NCBI RefSeq assembly: GCF_036250735.1
Contig: NZ_CP109430.1
Location: 8,990,001 to 9,054,000, forward strand
Length of the DNA: 64,000 nucleotides
Reading direction: 5' to 3'
From: Streptosporangium sp. NBC_01495
Lineage (GTDB): Bacteria; Actinomycetota; Actinomycetes; Streptosporangiales; Streptosporangiaceae
Below, one piece after another: positions 51,298 through 59,177 of the stretch. The position numbers and the translations under genes are program-made. The first letter of the stretch is position 1. Each line of letters begins with the position of its first letter. Under the pieces are notes generated by a model that was given only the letters and a program-made list of their open reading frames with translations, made no database searches and was not told the DNA's origin.

Positions 51298-52440
51298 TCA
51301 CGGCCGCCCCGCCAGGGGCAGCTCGGCCCGGACGGCGAACCCGCCCTGCGGACGCGGTCCCGCGGTGAGCGATCCTCCGGCGGCGACGGCGCGCTCGCGC
51401 ATCCCGATCAGTCCCATTCCGTACCTCGTGACCTCAGCGGACGACTCCCCGTCGTCCTCGACGCGCAACACGATCATTTCAGGCCGGTACTCGGTCGTCA
51501 GCGTGATCGACGCGGGCCCGGCGTGACGGAGCACGTTGGTGAACGCCTCCTGCGCGATGCGGTAGGCCGCCCGGTCGACGTCCGGGGGAAGATCCCGGCG
51601 CTCCCCGACGACGAGGACCCTGACCGGCAGCCCCACCGCCTCCGCCCTGGCGACCAGCCGGGGCAGCCGGGCGAGGCCCGCCCCGAGATCGTCGGGATCG
51701 GCCTGTCTCAGCACGCCCAGCGTGGCGCGGAGCTCCCGCATCGCCTCCCGCCCCGACTCCTTGATCGCGGCCAGTGCCTCGCGGGACAGCGCGGGGTCGC
51801 GGTCGAGCAGGTGCATGGCGACGGAGGCCTGGACGTTGATGACCGAGATGTTGTGGGTGAGGGTGTCGTGCAGTTCCTGGGCGATCCACAGCCGCTCCTC
51901 GTCGGCCCTGCGCAGCGCCGCCTCCTCGCGGGTGCGCTCGGCCTCGACCGCCCGCCTCTCGACCTCGTGCAGGTACGCGCGACGGCTCCTGGTGGTCTCC
52001 CCGAGGACGACCATCGCCACCAGCCAGCCGCTGAGCAGCGTGAAACCCCCGTCGGGGGCGGGGTCGACGTCGGACAGCGCGATGAGGCCGTAGACCCCCA
52101 CGCTCATCGCGACGGCCAGCCAGACCGCCAGGCGACGCCGTCCGAGTGCCGCCGCCGTGTAGATCGACATCAGGGCGGGCGCGGCGGCGAAGATCCCCGG
52201 ATACCGCCAGGCGTAGTAGGCCACGGCGCAGGCCACCGTGATCGCTCCCGCCTGCGGCGGCGCGCTCCGCCGGAACGCCAGCGCCAGCGACGCCACCGTG
52301 ATCAGCGCCAGGCCGAGCGTGTCCAGCGGGCGCTCGGGGGAACCCGAACTGGACAGCCCGCCGTAGGTGCCCCCGACGATCCCCGTCAGCACCCCGGCCG
52401 CCACCAGCGCATCGGTTGTCCGGGTCCTCACCCCTGACAC
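51298..52440 (-). CDS. NarL-type sensor histidine kinase
   Basis: This 380-residue protein has five to six N-terminal hydrophobic segments and a HisKA_3 dimerisation domain with the phosphorylated histidine in IAQELHDTLTHN (about residue 190), then an HATPase domain with N box VLRHAGPAS, ... EDDG and GMGLIGMRERA. No extracytoplasmic sensor domain is obvious, so signal is likely sensed in the membrane. It is followed by its regulator. ATG at 52440 lacks a strong ribosome-binding site. Confidence 0.9.
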   Translation of the reverse strand: MSGVRTRTTDALVAAGVLTGIVGGTYGGLSSSGSPERPLDTLGLALITVASLALAFRRSAPPQAGAITVACAVAYYAWRYPGIFAAAPALMSIYTAAALGRRRLAVWLAVAMSVGVYGLIALSDVDPAPDGGFTLLSGWLVAMVVLGETTRSRRAYLHEVERRAVEAERTREEAALRRADEERLWIAQELHDTLTHNISVINVQASVAMHLLDRDPALSREALAAIKESGREAMRELRATLGVLRQADPDDLGAGLARLPRLVARAEAVGLPVRVLVVGERRDLPPDVDRAAYRIAQEAFTNVLRHAGPASITLTTEYRPEMIVLRVEDDGESSAEVTRYGMGLIGMRERAVAAGGSLTAGPRPQGGFAVRAELPLAGRP

Positions 52441-52866
52441 GGTAGGTCACCGTATCCACCGCGCCGACCCCCTTGAGGGGGATGTCACCCGTACATCCCC
52501 GGCCGTACACCGGCCTCCACCGGGCCGCGGATACCACCCCCGGCGTACGGGCACCTCTCCGACGTACGGCTCAGGCGTACGGCGCGGCGGGAGGCCCGCG
52601 ACGTGTGGCGGTACCGGACCGGAGCACCCGGCGACACAGGGCGAGACCCCGCCGGGCACCTCGCGACGTCCGGCAAGACCGGACGGCAAGACGTCCGGCG
52701 AGACGTCGGCCGGCACCCCAGTCGCCGGCACCCCAGTCGCCAGGGCCCCACAGGAGAGGCCCACCGGACGCGTCCGATGGGCCTCTCACGCGTGTCACAC
52801 CTTCACGGTGTGACACGCCTCACGACGTACCGCGATCTCCTCGGCGCGGCGCGCCTTTCGCCCGCG
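52441..52866. other. Spacer with short repeats and a double hairpin
   Basis: No gene is supported. A 15-bp unit CCGGCACCCCAGTCG occurs twice near 52710-52740, and two tandem hairpins lie at 52754-52818. It separates the histidine kinase from the convergent-direction nucleotidase, both on the minus strand. Confidence 0.45.
52754..52818. terminator. Double hairpin transcription-end structure
   Basis: Hairpin 1: GAGAGGCCCA pairs with TGGGCCTCTC (52754-52787, containing an inner palindrome CGGACGCGTCCG). Hairpin 2: GCGTGTCACACC pairs with GGTGTGACACGC (52790-52818). Both are perfect but have no U-tract. They lie after the 5'-nucleotidase gene (minus strand). Confidence 0.5.
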
Positions 52867-54666
52867 TTACGGAACGACCGTGATGCGGTTGGGCACCGGG
52901 GGCGTGATCGACGGGTTCGCCGCGAAGTGGGCGGCGAAGGCGTCGATGTCCAGCGGGCCGCTCCACAGGTCGGTGCCGTCCTTGAAGGCGAGGAACGCGT
53001 CACCGCCGCCGACCAGGAAGTTGTTGGCCGCGACCCTGATCGTCTGGGTGTCCGTCACGGCGACACCGTCGATCTTCATCTCGGAGACCTTCGAACCCCA
53101 CGGCGCGCTCGCGCTGTAGGTGTAGGTGAAGTTCGACGACGGCTGCAGGATCTTGGTGAACGCCTGGGCGTTGGGGCCGCCGACGAACTGCTGCTCCAGA
53201 ACGGTCTTGAGCTGCGCGCCGGTGAGCGTGACCACCTGCATGAGGTTGTTGAACGGCTGGACCGTGAACGCCTCGCCATACGTCACCACGCCGTCGCCCT
53301 CAAGGGCGGAGCTCGCGTAGGTGAGGGGGGCCCGCACGCCACCCGGGTTCATCAGGGCGATCTGGGCGTTGCCGCCGGTCTTCGTCGCCGCGAGCTGGCC
53401 GTCGGCGATGAGGTCGCCCAGGGGCGACTCCTTGTCGGAGAGGCCCGAGTTGATGTCCGCGGTGATCTTACCGATCGGCCTGTCGGCCACCGACGCGACG
53501 TCGTCCTTCCAGTCCTTGACGAACTGGGCGATATCCGGGTCGGGGGTGACGGTCCTGGTCACGACCTGGTTGTCGGCCACGACCGAGGAGCGCACGACGT
53601 CACGGGTCTTGACGTCCACCTGGAAGTCGACCTTGGTGATGACCCGGCCGAAGGAGCCGCCCTGGCTGTAGAGGCGGGTGGCGCCCTTGGGGTCGGCCAC
53701 CTTGCACAGGTACGCCTGGTGGGAGTGACCGCTGAGGATCATGTCGATCTCGGCGTCGACCTGCGTGGCGATCCGGTTGCCCGCGCCCGGCTGGGCACTG
53801 CACGCGTCGGGCGACTGGCCCGCGGTGACCTGGTCGCCCTCGTGCACGAGCACGACCTGGGCCTTGACGCCGACGATCTGGAGGAGCTTGGACGCGACGT
53901 TCGCGGCCTTCACCTCGTCGATGAACTCAAGGTTCTTGATGCCCTCGGAGGTGACGATGTTCGGGGTGGTCTGGGTGACCAGGCCGATGAAACCGATCGG
54001 CACGCCGTTCATCCAGCGGATCGCGACCGGGGGCAGCGCGGGGATGCCGTAGCCCTTGAGGAGGTTGCGCAGCGAGCTGCTGTTCGACCCGCCCAGGGCC
54101 TCCAGCGCCTGCTTCTCCGCGTCCCGCTCCGGGCGCTTGAAGATGACGTTCGCGCCGATGTAGCTGAACTTCGCGCCCTTCCACTCACCGGCGGGCGAGC
54201 AGCCGTCCACCGGGTGGCAGCCGCCGTTCATGATCCGCTTGAGCTCCGCGTACCCCTCGTCGAACTCGTGGTTGCCCACGGCGGAGGCGGTGACGCCGAC
54301 CTTGCCGAGGAACTCGACCGCGGGCTCGTCGTGGTAGGCCGCGGAGATCAGGGGGCTGGCGCCGATCAGGTCGCCCTGGGCGACCTTCAGCGTGTTCTTG
54401 TCGGAGAGCTGCTTGAGATGGGTGGCGGCGAACGCGGCACCGCCGGCTTCGACCGTGGCGCCGGTCTCGTCGACCATACGGCCGGACGAACCGGTCGGCG
54501 GCTCAAGGTTGCCGTGGAAGTCGTTGAGGGAGAGCAGGCGGACCGGCACCGTCTTGGCGGGCTTGGCGGGCTTGTTGCCCGCCTGGGCCGGTCCAATCGC
54601 GAGCACGAGACCGGCCCCGGCGAGCACGCCCGCCATGGCCAACCGCAGGAAGGAACGAGACATCAT
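52867..54666 (-). CDS. Secreted 5'-nucleotidase / 2',3'-cyclic phosphodiesterase
   Basis: This 599-residue exported protein has a signal peptide (LRLAMAGVLAGAGLVLAIGPAQA), a calcineurin-like metallophosphatase domain with LLSLNDFHGNLEP, GNHEFDEGY and SGHSHQAYLC motifs, and a C-terminal 5'-nucleotidase domain (NPGGVRAPL, GGGDAFLAF). It releases nucleosides from extracellular nucleotides, serving phosphate and carbon scavenging. The pitH phosphate transporter is two genes away. An ATG three nt downstream is an equally good start. Confidence 0.9.
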   Translation of the reverse strand: MMSRSFLRLAMAGVLAGAGLVLAIGPAQAGNKPAKPAKTVPVRLLSLNDFHGNLEPPTGSSGRMVDETGATVEAGGAAFAATHLKQLSDKNTLKVAQGDLIGASPLISAAYHDEPAVEFLGKVGVTASAVGNHEFDEGYAELKRIMNGGCHPVDGCSPAGEWKGAKFSYIGANVIFKRPERDAEKQALEALGGSNSSSLRNLLKGYGIPALPPVAIRWMNGVPIGFIGLVTQTTPNIVTSEGIKNLEFIDEVKAANVASKLLQIVGVKAQVVLVHEGDQVTAGQSPDACSAQPGAGNRIATQVDAEIDMILSGHSHQAYLCKVADPKGATRLYSQGGSFGRVITKVDFQVDVKTRDVVRSSVVADNQVVTRTVTPDPDIAQFVKDWKDDVASVADRPIGKITADINSGLSDKESPLGDLIADGQLAATKTGGNAQIALMNPGGVRAPLTYASSALEGDGVVTYGEAFTVQPFNNLMQVVTLTGAQLKTVLEQQFVGGPNAQAFTKILQPSSNFTYTYSASAPWGSKVSEMKIDGVAVTDTQTIRVAANNFLVGGGDAFLAFKDGTDLWSGPLDIDAFAAHFAANPSITPPVPNRITVVP

Positions 54667-54797
54667 GGACCACGACACTAAAGGGACTACCTGTGCAAAG
54701 AATGACCGAGAGGTAACGATTCGCCTGGTGGGGACATGGCGCCTTTTGCCAGTCCCCAGTGAGCTCAGGAAAGATGTACCCGCTTAGAGTCCACACC

Positions 54798-55721
54798 ATG
54801 AACGTGCGTGTGGAGTACCGGGGGCTACTCGGCGAACAAGAGGTGTCCGACGTCCTCGCGGTGGTGGAGGCTGCCACGGAGGCCGACAGGGTCAGACCGC
54901 TCAACGAGCATGTCATGCTGCACCTGCGCTACGGCGGCGACGAGCGGGCCGGAGCCGTGCTGCTGTACGCCGGGGACGACCTCGCGGGCTACGCCCACGT
55001 CGACCCGACCGACCCCGTCGAAGGCCCCAGCGGGGAGTTGGTCGTCCATCCCGCGTTCCGCCGGAGGGGATACGGGCGGCGACTGCTGGAGGCCGTGCTC
55101 GACCACACCGGCGGGCATCTGCGCCTGTGGGCGCACGGCGGACATCCGGCCGCCGAGGCCCTCGCCCGGTCGGCGGGCTTCGACAAGATCAGGTCCCTGT
55201 GGCGGATGCGCCGCTCCCTGTCCTCCGACATCCCCGGCTTCGACCTTCCCGAGGGGGTACGGCTGCGCACGTTCGAGCCCGGCACCTCCGACCGGGAGGC
55301 GTGGGTGGCGCTCAACGCCAGGTCCTTCGCCCAGCACCCCGAGCAGGGGGCGTGGACGATCGAGGACCTGGAGCGGCGCGAGCGGGAGCCCTGGTTCGAC
55401 CCGGCCGGATTCTTCCTCGCCGTACGGCCGGACGGATCCTGGGAGGGCGACCGGCTGGTGGGCTTCCACTGGACCAAGGTCCACGGCGACGGCGACCACG
55501 CGCACGAACCCCTCGGCGAGGTCTACGTCGTCGGCGTCGACCCCGCGGAGCGGGGAGGCGGCCTGGGCAGGTCGCTGACCCTCGCGGGCCTGACCTACCT
55601 GCGGTCACGGGGCCTGAGCCAGGTGATGCTGTACGTGGACGAGAGCAACCCCGCGGCGATCCGCCTGTACGAGGGGCTGGGCTTCACCCGCTGGGACGTC
55701 GACGTGATGTACCGGAAGTGA
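54798..55721 (+). CDS. mshD: Mycothiol acetyltransferase
   Basis: The 307-residue product has two GNAT acetyltransferase domains in tandem: the N-terminal one with VVHPAFRRRGYGRRLLEAVL and the C-terminal one with VYVVGVDPAERGGGLGRSLTLAGLTYL, both acetyl-CoA loops, and the second ending in LYVDESNPAAIRLYEGLGF. It matches MshD, which acetylates Cys-GlcN-Ins with acetyl-CoA in the last step of mycothiol synthesis. ATG 54798 starts the canonical MNVRVEYRG; upstream in-frame codons are unlikely. Divergent from the 5'-nucleotidase gene. Confidence 0.93.
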   Translation: MNVRVEYRGLLGEQEVSDVLAVVEAATEADRVRPLNEHVMLHLRYGGDERAGAVLLYAGDDLAGYAHVDPTDPVEGPSGELVVHPAFRRRGYGRRLLEAVLDHTGGHLRLWAHGGHPAAEALARSAGFDKIRSLWRMRRSLSSDIPGFDLPEGVRLRTFEPGTSDREAWVALNARSFAQHPEQGAWTIEDLERREREPWFDPAGFFLAVRPDGSWEGDRLVGFHWTKVHGDGDHAHEPLGEVYVVGVDPAERGGGLGRSLTLAGLTYLRSRGLSQVMLYVDESNPAAIRLYEGLGFTRWDVDVMYRK

Positions 55722-55783
55722 CGCACCGGAAACAGGACGCGCCGGACCGGGTTCGTCCCCGGTCCGGCGCGGTCGCCGGGGAA

Positions 55784-56788
55784 CTACTCGACCATCCAGT
55801 GGAGCGCGAAGTAGGACAGCGCGGCGACGAGCGCGGCGGCCGGGATCGTGAGGATCCAGGCGGTCACGATGTTGCCCGCGACGCCCCAGCGCACGGCCGA
55901 CAGGCGCTTGGTGGCGCCGACGCCCATGATCGCGCTGGTGATCGTGTGAGTGGTCGAGATGGGGGCGCCGAAGCCGATGGCCGCCGTGTAGAGCACGGTC
56001 GCCGCGGCCGTCTCCGCGGCGAATCCCTGCGGCGGGTCGAGCGCGATGATCCGGCGTCCCAGCGTTCGCATGATCCGCCAGCCGCCCGCGTACGTGCCGA
56101 GCGAGATGGCCGTGGCCGCGGAGAGGATGACCCACTGGGGGATCGGGTCACCGTCGTTCTGGTAACCGCCGACCACGAGGGCCAGGAAGATGACCCCCAT
56201 GGTCTTCTGCGCGTCCTGGAGGCCGTGGCCCAGTGCCATCGCCGCCGCGGACACGGTCTGCGCGTGGCGGAAGCCCCGGTTGGTCTTCGTGGGCTGGGAG
56301 CGCCGGAACCCCCATAGAATTCCGATCATGATGAGCCCGGCGAGGGTGAAGCCGATCAGCGGAGACAGGATCATCGGGATGACGACCTTCTCCAGCACCC
56401 CGTTCCAGTGGACGGTGCTCGCCGAGGCGAGCGCGGAGCCGACCAGGCCGCCGATCAGCGCGTGACTGCTTGAGGAGGGCAGGCCGAAGTACCACGTGAC
56501 GAGGTTCCAGGTGATCGCGCCGATCAGACCTGAGCCGACGATGACGAGGCCGTGGCTTCCCTGCGGGGCGTCGATGATGCCCTTGCCGACGGTCGCCGCC
56601 ACCTGCGTACCGAGATGCGCACCCAGGAAGTTCATGGCCGCGGCCATGAACAGCGCGGCCCTCGGCGTCAGCGCGCGCGTCGAGACGGAGGTCGCGATCG
56701 CGTTCGCGGCGTCGTGGAAACCGTTGGTGTAGTCGAACACCAACGCCACGACCACCACGCCGATGACGAGTGCGAGCGTGAGATCCAC
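55784..56788 (-). CDS. pitH: Low-affinity inorganic phosphate transporter (PiT family)
   Basis: This 334-residue membrane protein has about ten hydrophobic helices and both PiT signatures: GFHDAANAIATSVSTRALTP at the N-terminus and GFGAPISTTHTITSAIMGVG in the C-terminal half. It transports metal-phosphate by proton symport. The preceding phoU-like gene stop is at 56789, one base before its ATG, so the two are tightly coupled. The pair is also syntenic with Streptomyces pitH, from memory. Confidence 0.9.
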   Translation of the reverse strand: MDLTLALVIGVVVVALVFDYTNGFHDAANAIATSVSTRALTPRAALFMAAAMNFLGAHLGTQVAATVGKGIIDAPQGSHGLVIVGSGLIGAITWNLVTWYFGLPSSSSHALIGGLVGSALASASTVHWNGVLEKVVIPMILSPLIGFTLAGLIMIGILWGFRRSQPTKTNRGFRHAQTVSAAAMALGHGLQDAQKTMGVIFLALVVGGYQNDGDPIPQWVILSAATAISLGTYAGGWRIMRTLGRRIIALDPPQGFAAETAAATVLYTAAIGFGAPISTTHTITSAIMGVGATKRLSAVRWGVAGNIVTAWILTIPAAALVAALSYFALHWMVE

Positions 56789-57406
56789 TTAGCTTTCCTT
56801 GACCGCGATCGACTCGATCGTGTTGGCCACGTGCTCGAAGGCGTCGGCGGCCATCTCGAGCTGATCGATGACCTCCTTCATCTTGAGGACGGTCAACGCG
56901 TCGTACTCCCCGCCGAAGAGCTTGGCGAGAAGGCGGCGGTAGACCTGGTCGGCCTGGTTCTCCAGCCGGTTGATCTCGATCCAGTACTCGTTGAGGTTCT
57001 TCATCGAACGCAGCCGTGGCATGGCCTCGGCGGTGAGCTCCGCGGCGCGCTCCAGAACCTCGACCTGCCGGACGACCTCCTTGGGGAGGTGGTCGATCTG
57101 GTACAGGACGATCAGGTCCGCGGCCGCCTCCATGTAGTCCATCACGTCGTCGAGGTTCGAGGCGAGACGGTAGATGTCCTCGCGGTCGAAGGGCGTGATG
57201 AAGCTCTCGTTGAGCCGGTTCATGATCGCGTGAGTGCGCTCGTCACCGGCGTGCTCACATGCGCGCATCTTCTCGGCCAGGGCTTCTCTGTCCGATCCGT
57301 CACTGATGATCTCTACCAGCAGACGGGACGCTGTGACGAGATTGTTCGCCGAGTCGGCGAACAAGTCGTAGTAGCTGTCCTCACTAGGTGTGAGACGCAG
57401 GCGCAC
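56789..57406 (-). CDS. PhoU-like DUF47 phosphate transport regulator
   Basis: The 205-residue product is all helical, DUF47 (PF01865): SEDSYYDLFADSANNLV, RACEHAGDERTHAIMNRLNESFITPFDREDIYRLA with the double 'ExxxD...DREDI' metal-binding signatures, and a second half mirrored later. The family sits with PiT transporters and modulates them. Its stop touches the pitH start, giving an operon. An ATG 57406 start leaves no good Shine-Dalgarno. Confidence 0.88.
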   Translation of the reverse strand: MRLRLTPSEDSYYDLFADSANNLVTASRLLVEIISDGSDREALAEKMRACEHAGDERTHAIMNRLNESFITPFDREDIYRLASNLDDVMDYMEAAADLIVLYQIDHLPKEVVRQVEVLERAAELTAEAMPRLRSMKNLNEYWIEINRLENQADQVYRRLLAKLFGGEYDALTVLKMKEVIDQLEMAADAFEHVANTIESIAVKES

Positions 57407-57824
57407 GTCGTTCTCCAGATGTGCGGGGATGGTCCGCAGAGAAGGGTACGGGTTACCAGCGGAAATGCGAACTTCACCCGCTAGACGTGCACTCTTCGTG
57501 ATGTCGTTACCCGGCGGGTACCCGGCGACACACAGCTTAAGGCAGTCTTGCGGGCATCTTTCCGGTGACCGTTTTTGCTAGTTTTCGGCCACATTATGCC
57601 GAAGACAGGTCACGTATGGGACTCTCTCCCCCGGATCACCGTCCGGCACGTTGTCCGCACTCCCCTTCGAAACCCCGGCTTCCACGACGTTTCTCCGAGA
57701 TCCACCAAGATCGAAGAGACCGGTGGCCCTCGCGAACGAACAGGGTGATTTCCATCACGACCCCTCACTGAACCGCGTTCAGGCCCCCGACGCCCCGAAC
57801 CCCTGGCGCCGGGGTTCGCGAAGA
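57407..57824. other. Intergenic region upstream of phoU-like gene, downstream of dcd
   Basis: No gene is supported. A GAACCCC/GGGGTTC hairpin at 57797-57817 follows the dcd stop. The region should contain the phoU-pitH promoter; no PHO box or GlnR box could be identified with confidence. Confidence 0.4.
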
Positions 57825-58400
57825 TCAGATGGGGGTCCGGTGGAAGTTGAGGTACGAACGGCTCGGCGTCGGCCCTCGCTGCCCCTGGTAGCGCGATCCG
57901 TACTTCTCCGAACCGTAGGGATACTCCGCCGGAGAGCTGAGCCGGAACATGCAGAGCTGGCCGATCTTCATACCGGGCCAGAGCTTGATCGGCAGCGTCG
58001 CGACGTTGGAGAGCTCCAGCGTGACGTGCCCGCTGAACCCCGGGTCGATGAACCCCGCCGTCGAGTGCGTCAGCAGCCCGAGCCTGCCCAGCGAGCTCTT
58101 GCCCTCCAGCCGCGAGGCGATGTCGTCCGGCAGGGTGACGACCTCGTACGTGCTCGCCAGCACGAACTCCCCCGGATGCAGGATGAACGGCTCACCCTTG
58201 TCCGGCTCGACCATCCGCGTCAGATCGGGCTGCTCGACCGCAGGATCGATGTGGGGGTACCGGTGGTTCTCGAAGACTCGGAAGTAGCGGTCCAGGCGTA
58301 TGTCAACGCTGGACGGCTGGATCATCTCCGGCTGGAAGGGATCGATCATGACCCTTCCGGCCTCGATCTCAGCGGCGATGTCACGATCGGAAAGCAGCAC
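57825..58400 (-). CDS. dcd: dCTP deaminase
   Basis: This 191-residue protein is full-length for dCTP deaminase (dUTPase superfamily): [44 protein letters not shown] with the catalytic serine/arginine/glutamate positions and C-terminal [18 protein letters not shown]. It converts dCTP to dUTP for dTMP synthesis. It lies just before tRNA-Gly on the opposite strand; repeat-like sequences separate them. Confidence 0.95.
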   Translation of the reverse strand: MLLSDRDIAAEIEAGRVMIDPFQPEMIQPSSVDIRLDRYFRVFENHRYPHIDPAVEQPDLTRMVEPDKGEPFILHPGEFVLASTYEVVTLPDDIASRLEGKSSLGRLGLLTHSTAGFIDPGFSGHVTLELSNVATLPIKLWPGMKIGQLCMFRLSSPAEYPYGSEKYGSRYQGQRGPTPSRSYLNFHRTPI

Positions 58401-58436
58401 GTGTGGAACCTACCAACGCCGGAGTCGTGAAACCCG

Positions 58437-58508
58437 CTCCCCGGAGGGACGCACGAGCCCTGCTCCCGGTGGGGCGCACGAATCTTGCTCCCTGGAGGGA
58501 CGAGAGTC
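58437..58508. repeat. Degenerate direct repeat of about 25 bp between dcd and tRNA-Gly
   Basis: Three units start GCTCCC at about 58437, 58463 and 58488, each followed by a GGAGGGACGCACGA-type or GTGGGGCGCACGA-type stretch. The function is unclear; the region also holds the tRNA promoter. Confidence 0.55.
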
Positions 58509-58550
58509 GCCCAACTTTCCGCTAGAGTGGTGACGCGCGGCACGCCGCAC

Positions 58551-58624
58551 GCGGGTGTAGTTCAATGGCAGAACATCAGCTTCCCAAGCTGACAGCGCGG
58601 GTTCGATTCCCGTCACCCGCTCCA
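58551..58624 (+). tRNA. tRNA-Gly (anticodon CCC), CCA encoded
   Basis: The acceptor arms GCGGGTG/CACCCGC pair perfectly; the anticodon stem TCAGC/GCTGA surrounds loop TTCCCAA, giving anticodon CCC. The T-loop GTTCGATTC is canonical. The CCA end is encoded (58622-58624) after discriminator T. The body is 71 nt. A TAGAGT -10-like box is at 58523-58528. Confidence 0.95.
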
Positions 58625-58629
58625 ACACT

Positions 58630-58667
58630 AAGGCCCAGGTCAGGACATCAGTTCCGACTTGGGCCTT
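58630..58667 (+). terminator. tRNA-Gly terminator
   Basis: AAGGCCCAGGTC pairs with GACTTGGGCCTT (one G-U) around a 14-nt loop and is followed by GTTGTTTTC, ending the tRNA transcript. Confidence 0.75.
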
Positions 58668-58786
58668 GTTGTTTTCACGACTATCTTTCACTCGCGTGCC
58701 AGATTCGTGCCAGATTGGTTGATCTTGGCATGGGGGGCCACCGACCATCAGGTCTACAGATCGCGGCGACCCCCCGCTCTGGGACC

Positions 58787-58981
58787 TCAGTCCATGATCT
58801 GGTGCAGCAGACCGATTGCCGCCAACCAGACGGGCACCCCGACCATGGGATTGGTCAGGAATCCCGCAGCAACGGCGATCGCAGACGAGACAGCGAGGAT
58901 GGTCACCCACCTCTGGGGTAGGCGTCCATCTCCACTGGCCGCAGACACTTTGTCTGTGGGAGATCCCTTCCGTACGCTCAT
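58787..58981 (-). CDS. Small two-TM membrane protein, hypothetical
   Basis: The 64-residue product has an N-terminal charged part and two hydrophobic segments (RWVTILAVSSAIAVAAGF and VGVPVWLAAIGLL) separated by TNPM, making a likely helical hairpin. ATG 58981 has GAGAGGA 9 nt upstream, a genuine ribosome-binding site. It has no recognised family but resembles short membrane proteins common near actinobacterial tRNA genes. It may be part of the accessory island beginning at the tRNA. Confidence 0.55.
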   Translation of the reverse strand: MSVRKGSPTDKVSAASGDGRLPQRWVTILAVSSAIAVAAGFLTNPMVGVPVWLAAIGLLHQIMD

Positions 58982-59024
58982 CAACGACGTCCTCTCTTGT
59001 ACCGATCACCGGGGGACGTAAGAG

Positions 59025-59050
59025 CGGCTCTCTGCGCCAACAGAGAGCCG
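59025..59050. terminator. Hairpin upstream of the small membrane protein gene
   Basis: CGGCTCTCTG pairs with CAGAGAGCCG around CGCCAA; it is followed on the plus strand by TTCGCCATTT. It may end plus-strand transcripts or insulate the adjacent region. Confidence 0.4.
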
Positions 59051-59177
59051 TTCGCCATTTAGGCGATCGATTCGCCGCTCTCACACGAGGAGCAGTAAAG
59101 CAGGGCAGTGTCCCCTCACTGTCAGAGAAGCTGCGCCCGATCGATGGTGAGAATGCGACAGGACGCCCGATCGATGA

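Noticed and set aside
57407-57640. PHO box or GlnR box upstream of phoU-like/pitH
   Set aside because: Stretches such as GTTACCAGCGGAAATG resemble half-sites only, with wrong spacing; no consensus direct repeats.
58625-58740. Attachment-site duplication of tRNA-Gly
   Set aside because: The only repetition seen downstream is GTGCCAGATT twice in close succession; no copy of the tRNA 3' end was found in the window.
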